A DNA stretch of 5,756 nucleotides, from the NCBI GenBank assembly GCA_025453855.1, contig JALOPO010000130.1, forward strand, positions 1 to 5,756, given 5' to 3'. The notes beneath the pieces were generated by a model. That model worked only from the letters and a program-made list of their open reading frames with translations. It had not been told where the DNA came from and did not search any database. Of this stretch, positions 5,719 through 5,756 are shown one piece after another. The number at the start of each line of letters is the position of its first letter. Within the stretch, counting starts at the first letter, position 1. The position numbers and the translations under genes were made by a program. The DNA is from Gemmatimonadaceae bacterium. Its GTDB lineage: Bacteria > Gemmatimonadota > Gemmatimonadetes > Gemmatimonadales > Gemmatimonadaceae.

Positions 5719-5756
5719 TCGCATTGGTGGTGTCGGTGCGTGGGAACAGCGTGGTG

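Overview
This is a GC-rich bacterial segment with all recognisable genes on the + strand. The composition, compact intergenic gaps and gene starts set 7-8 nt behind TAnnnT boxes without Shine-Dalgarno sequences suggest a high-GC phylum that uses leaderless mRNAs. Gemmatimonadota is my best guess; this is inference, as no marker gene is present.

Layout. (1) Positions 1-708: the 3' part of a gene for a DUF3298/RsiV-like domain protein, open at the left edge of the window. (2) 780-3443: a complete 887-residue DEAH/RHA-family (HrpA-like) helicase with a DEIH box, winged-helix/ratchet region and a divergent C-terminal domain. (3) 3471-4119: a two-gene module of lower GC. A 74-residue basic small protein overlaps, by 62 nt in another frame, a 161-residue MNT/AbiEii-like nucleotidyltransferase. 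It resembles a toxin-antitoxin-like accessory pair. (4) 4291-4935: a TetR-family repressor whose promoter is covered by a perfect 26-bp palindrome, so autorepression is very likely. Its single cysteine and operator core recall NemR-type regulators. (5) 5049-5663: an ECF-type sigma-70 factor with regions 2 and 4, preceded by a G-quadruplex-type leader and followed by a strong hairpin. No anti-sigma gene is seen before the window ends.

The genes do not form one obvious pathway. They look like independent transcription units: an envelope or secreted-type domain protein, an RNA helicase, an accessory nucleotidyltransferase pair, and two transcription regulators. The most interesting non-coding signals are three apparently leaderless starts, three G-quadruplex-type motifs confined to gene boundaries, and the TetR operator. 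I found no CRISPR array, tRNA, rRNA or insertion sequence. I do not see convincing evidence for a wholly new multi-gene system.
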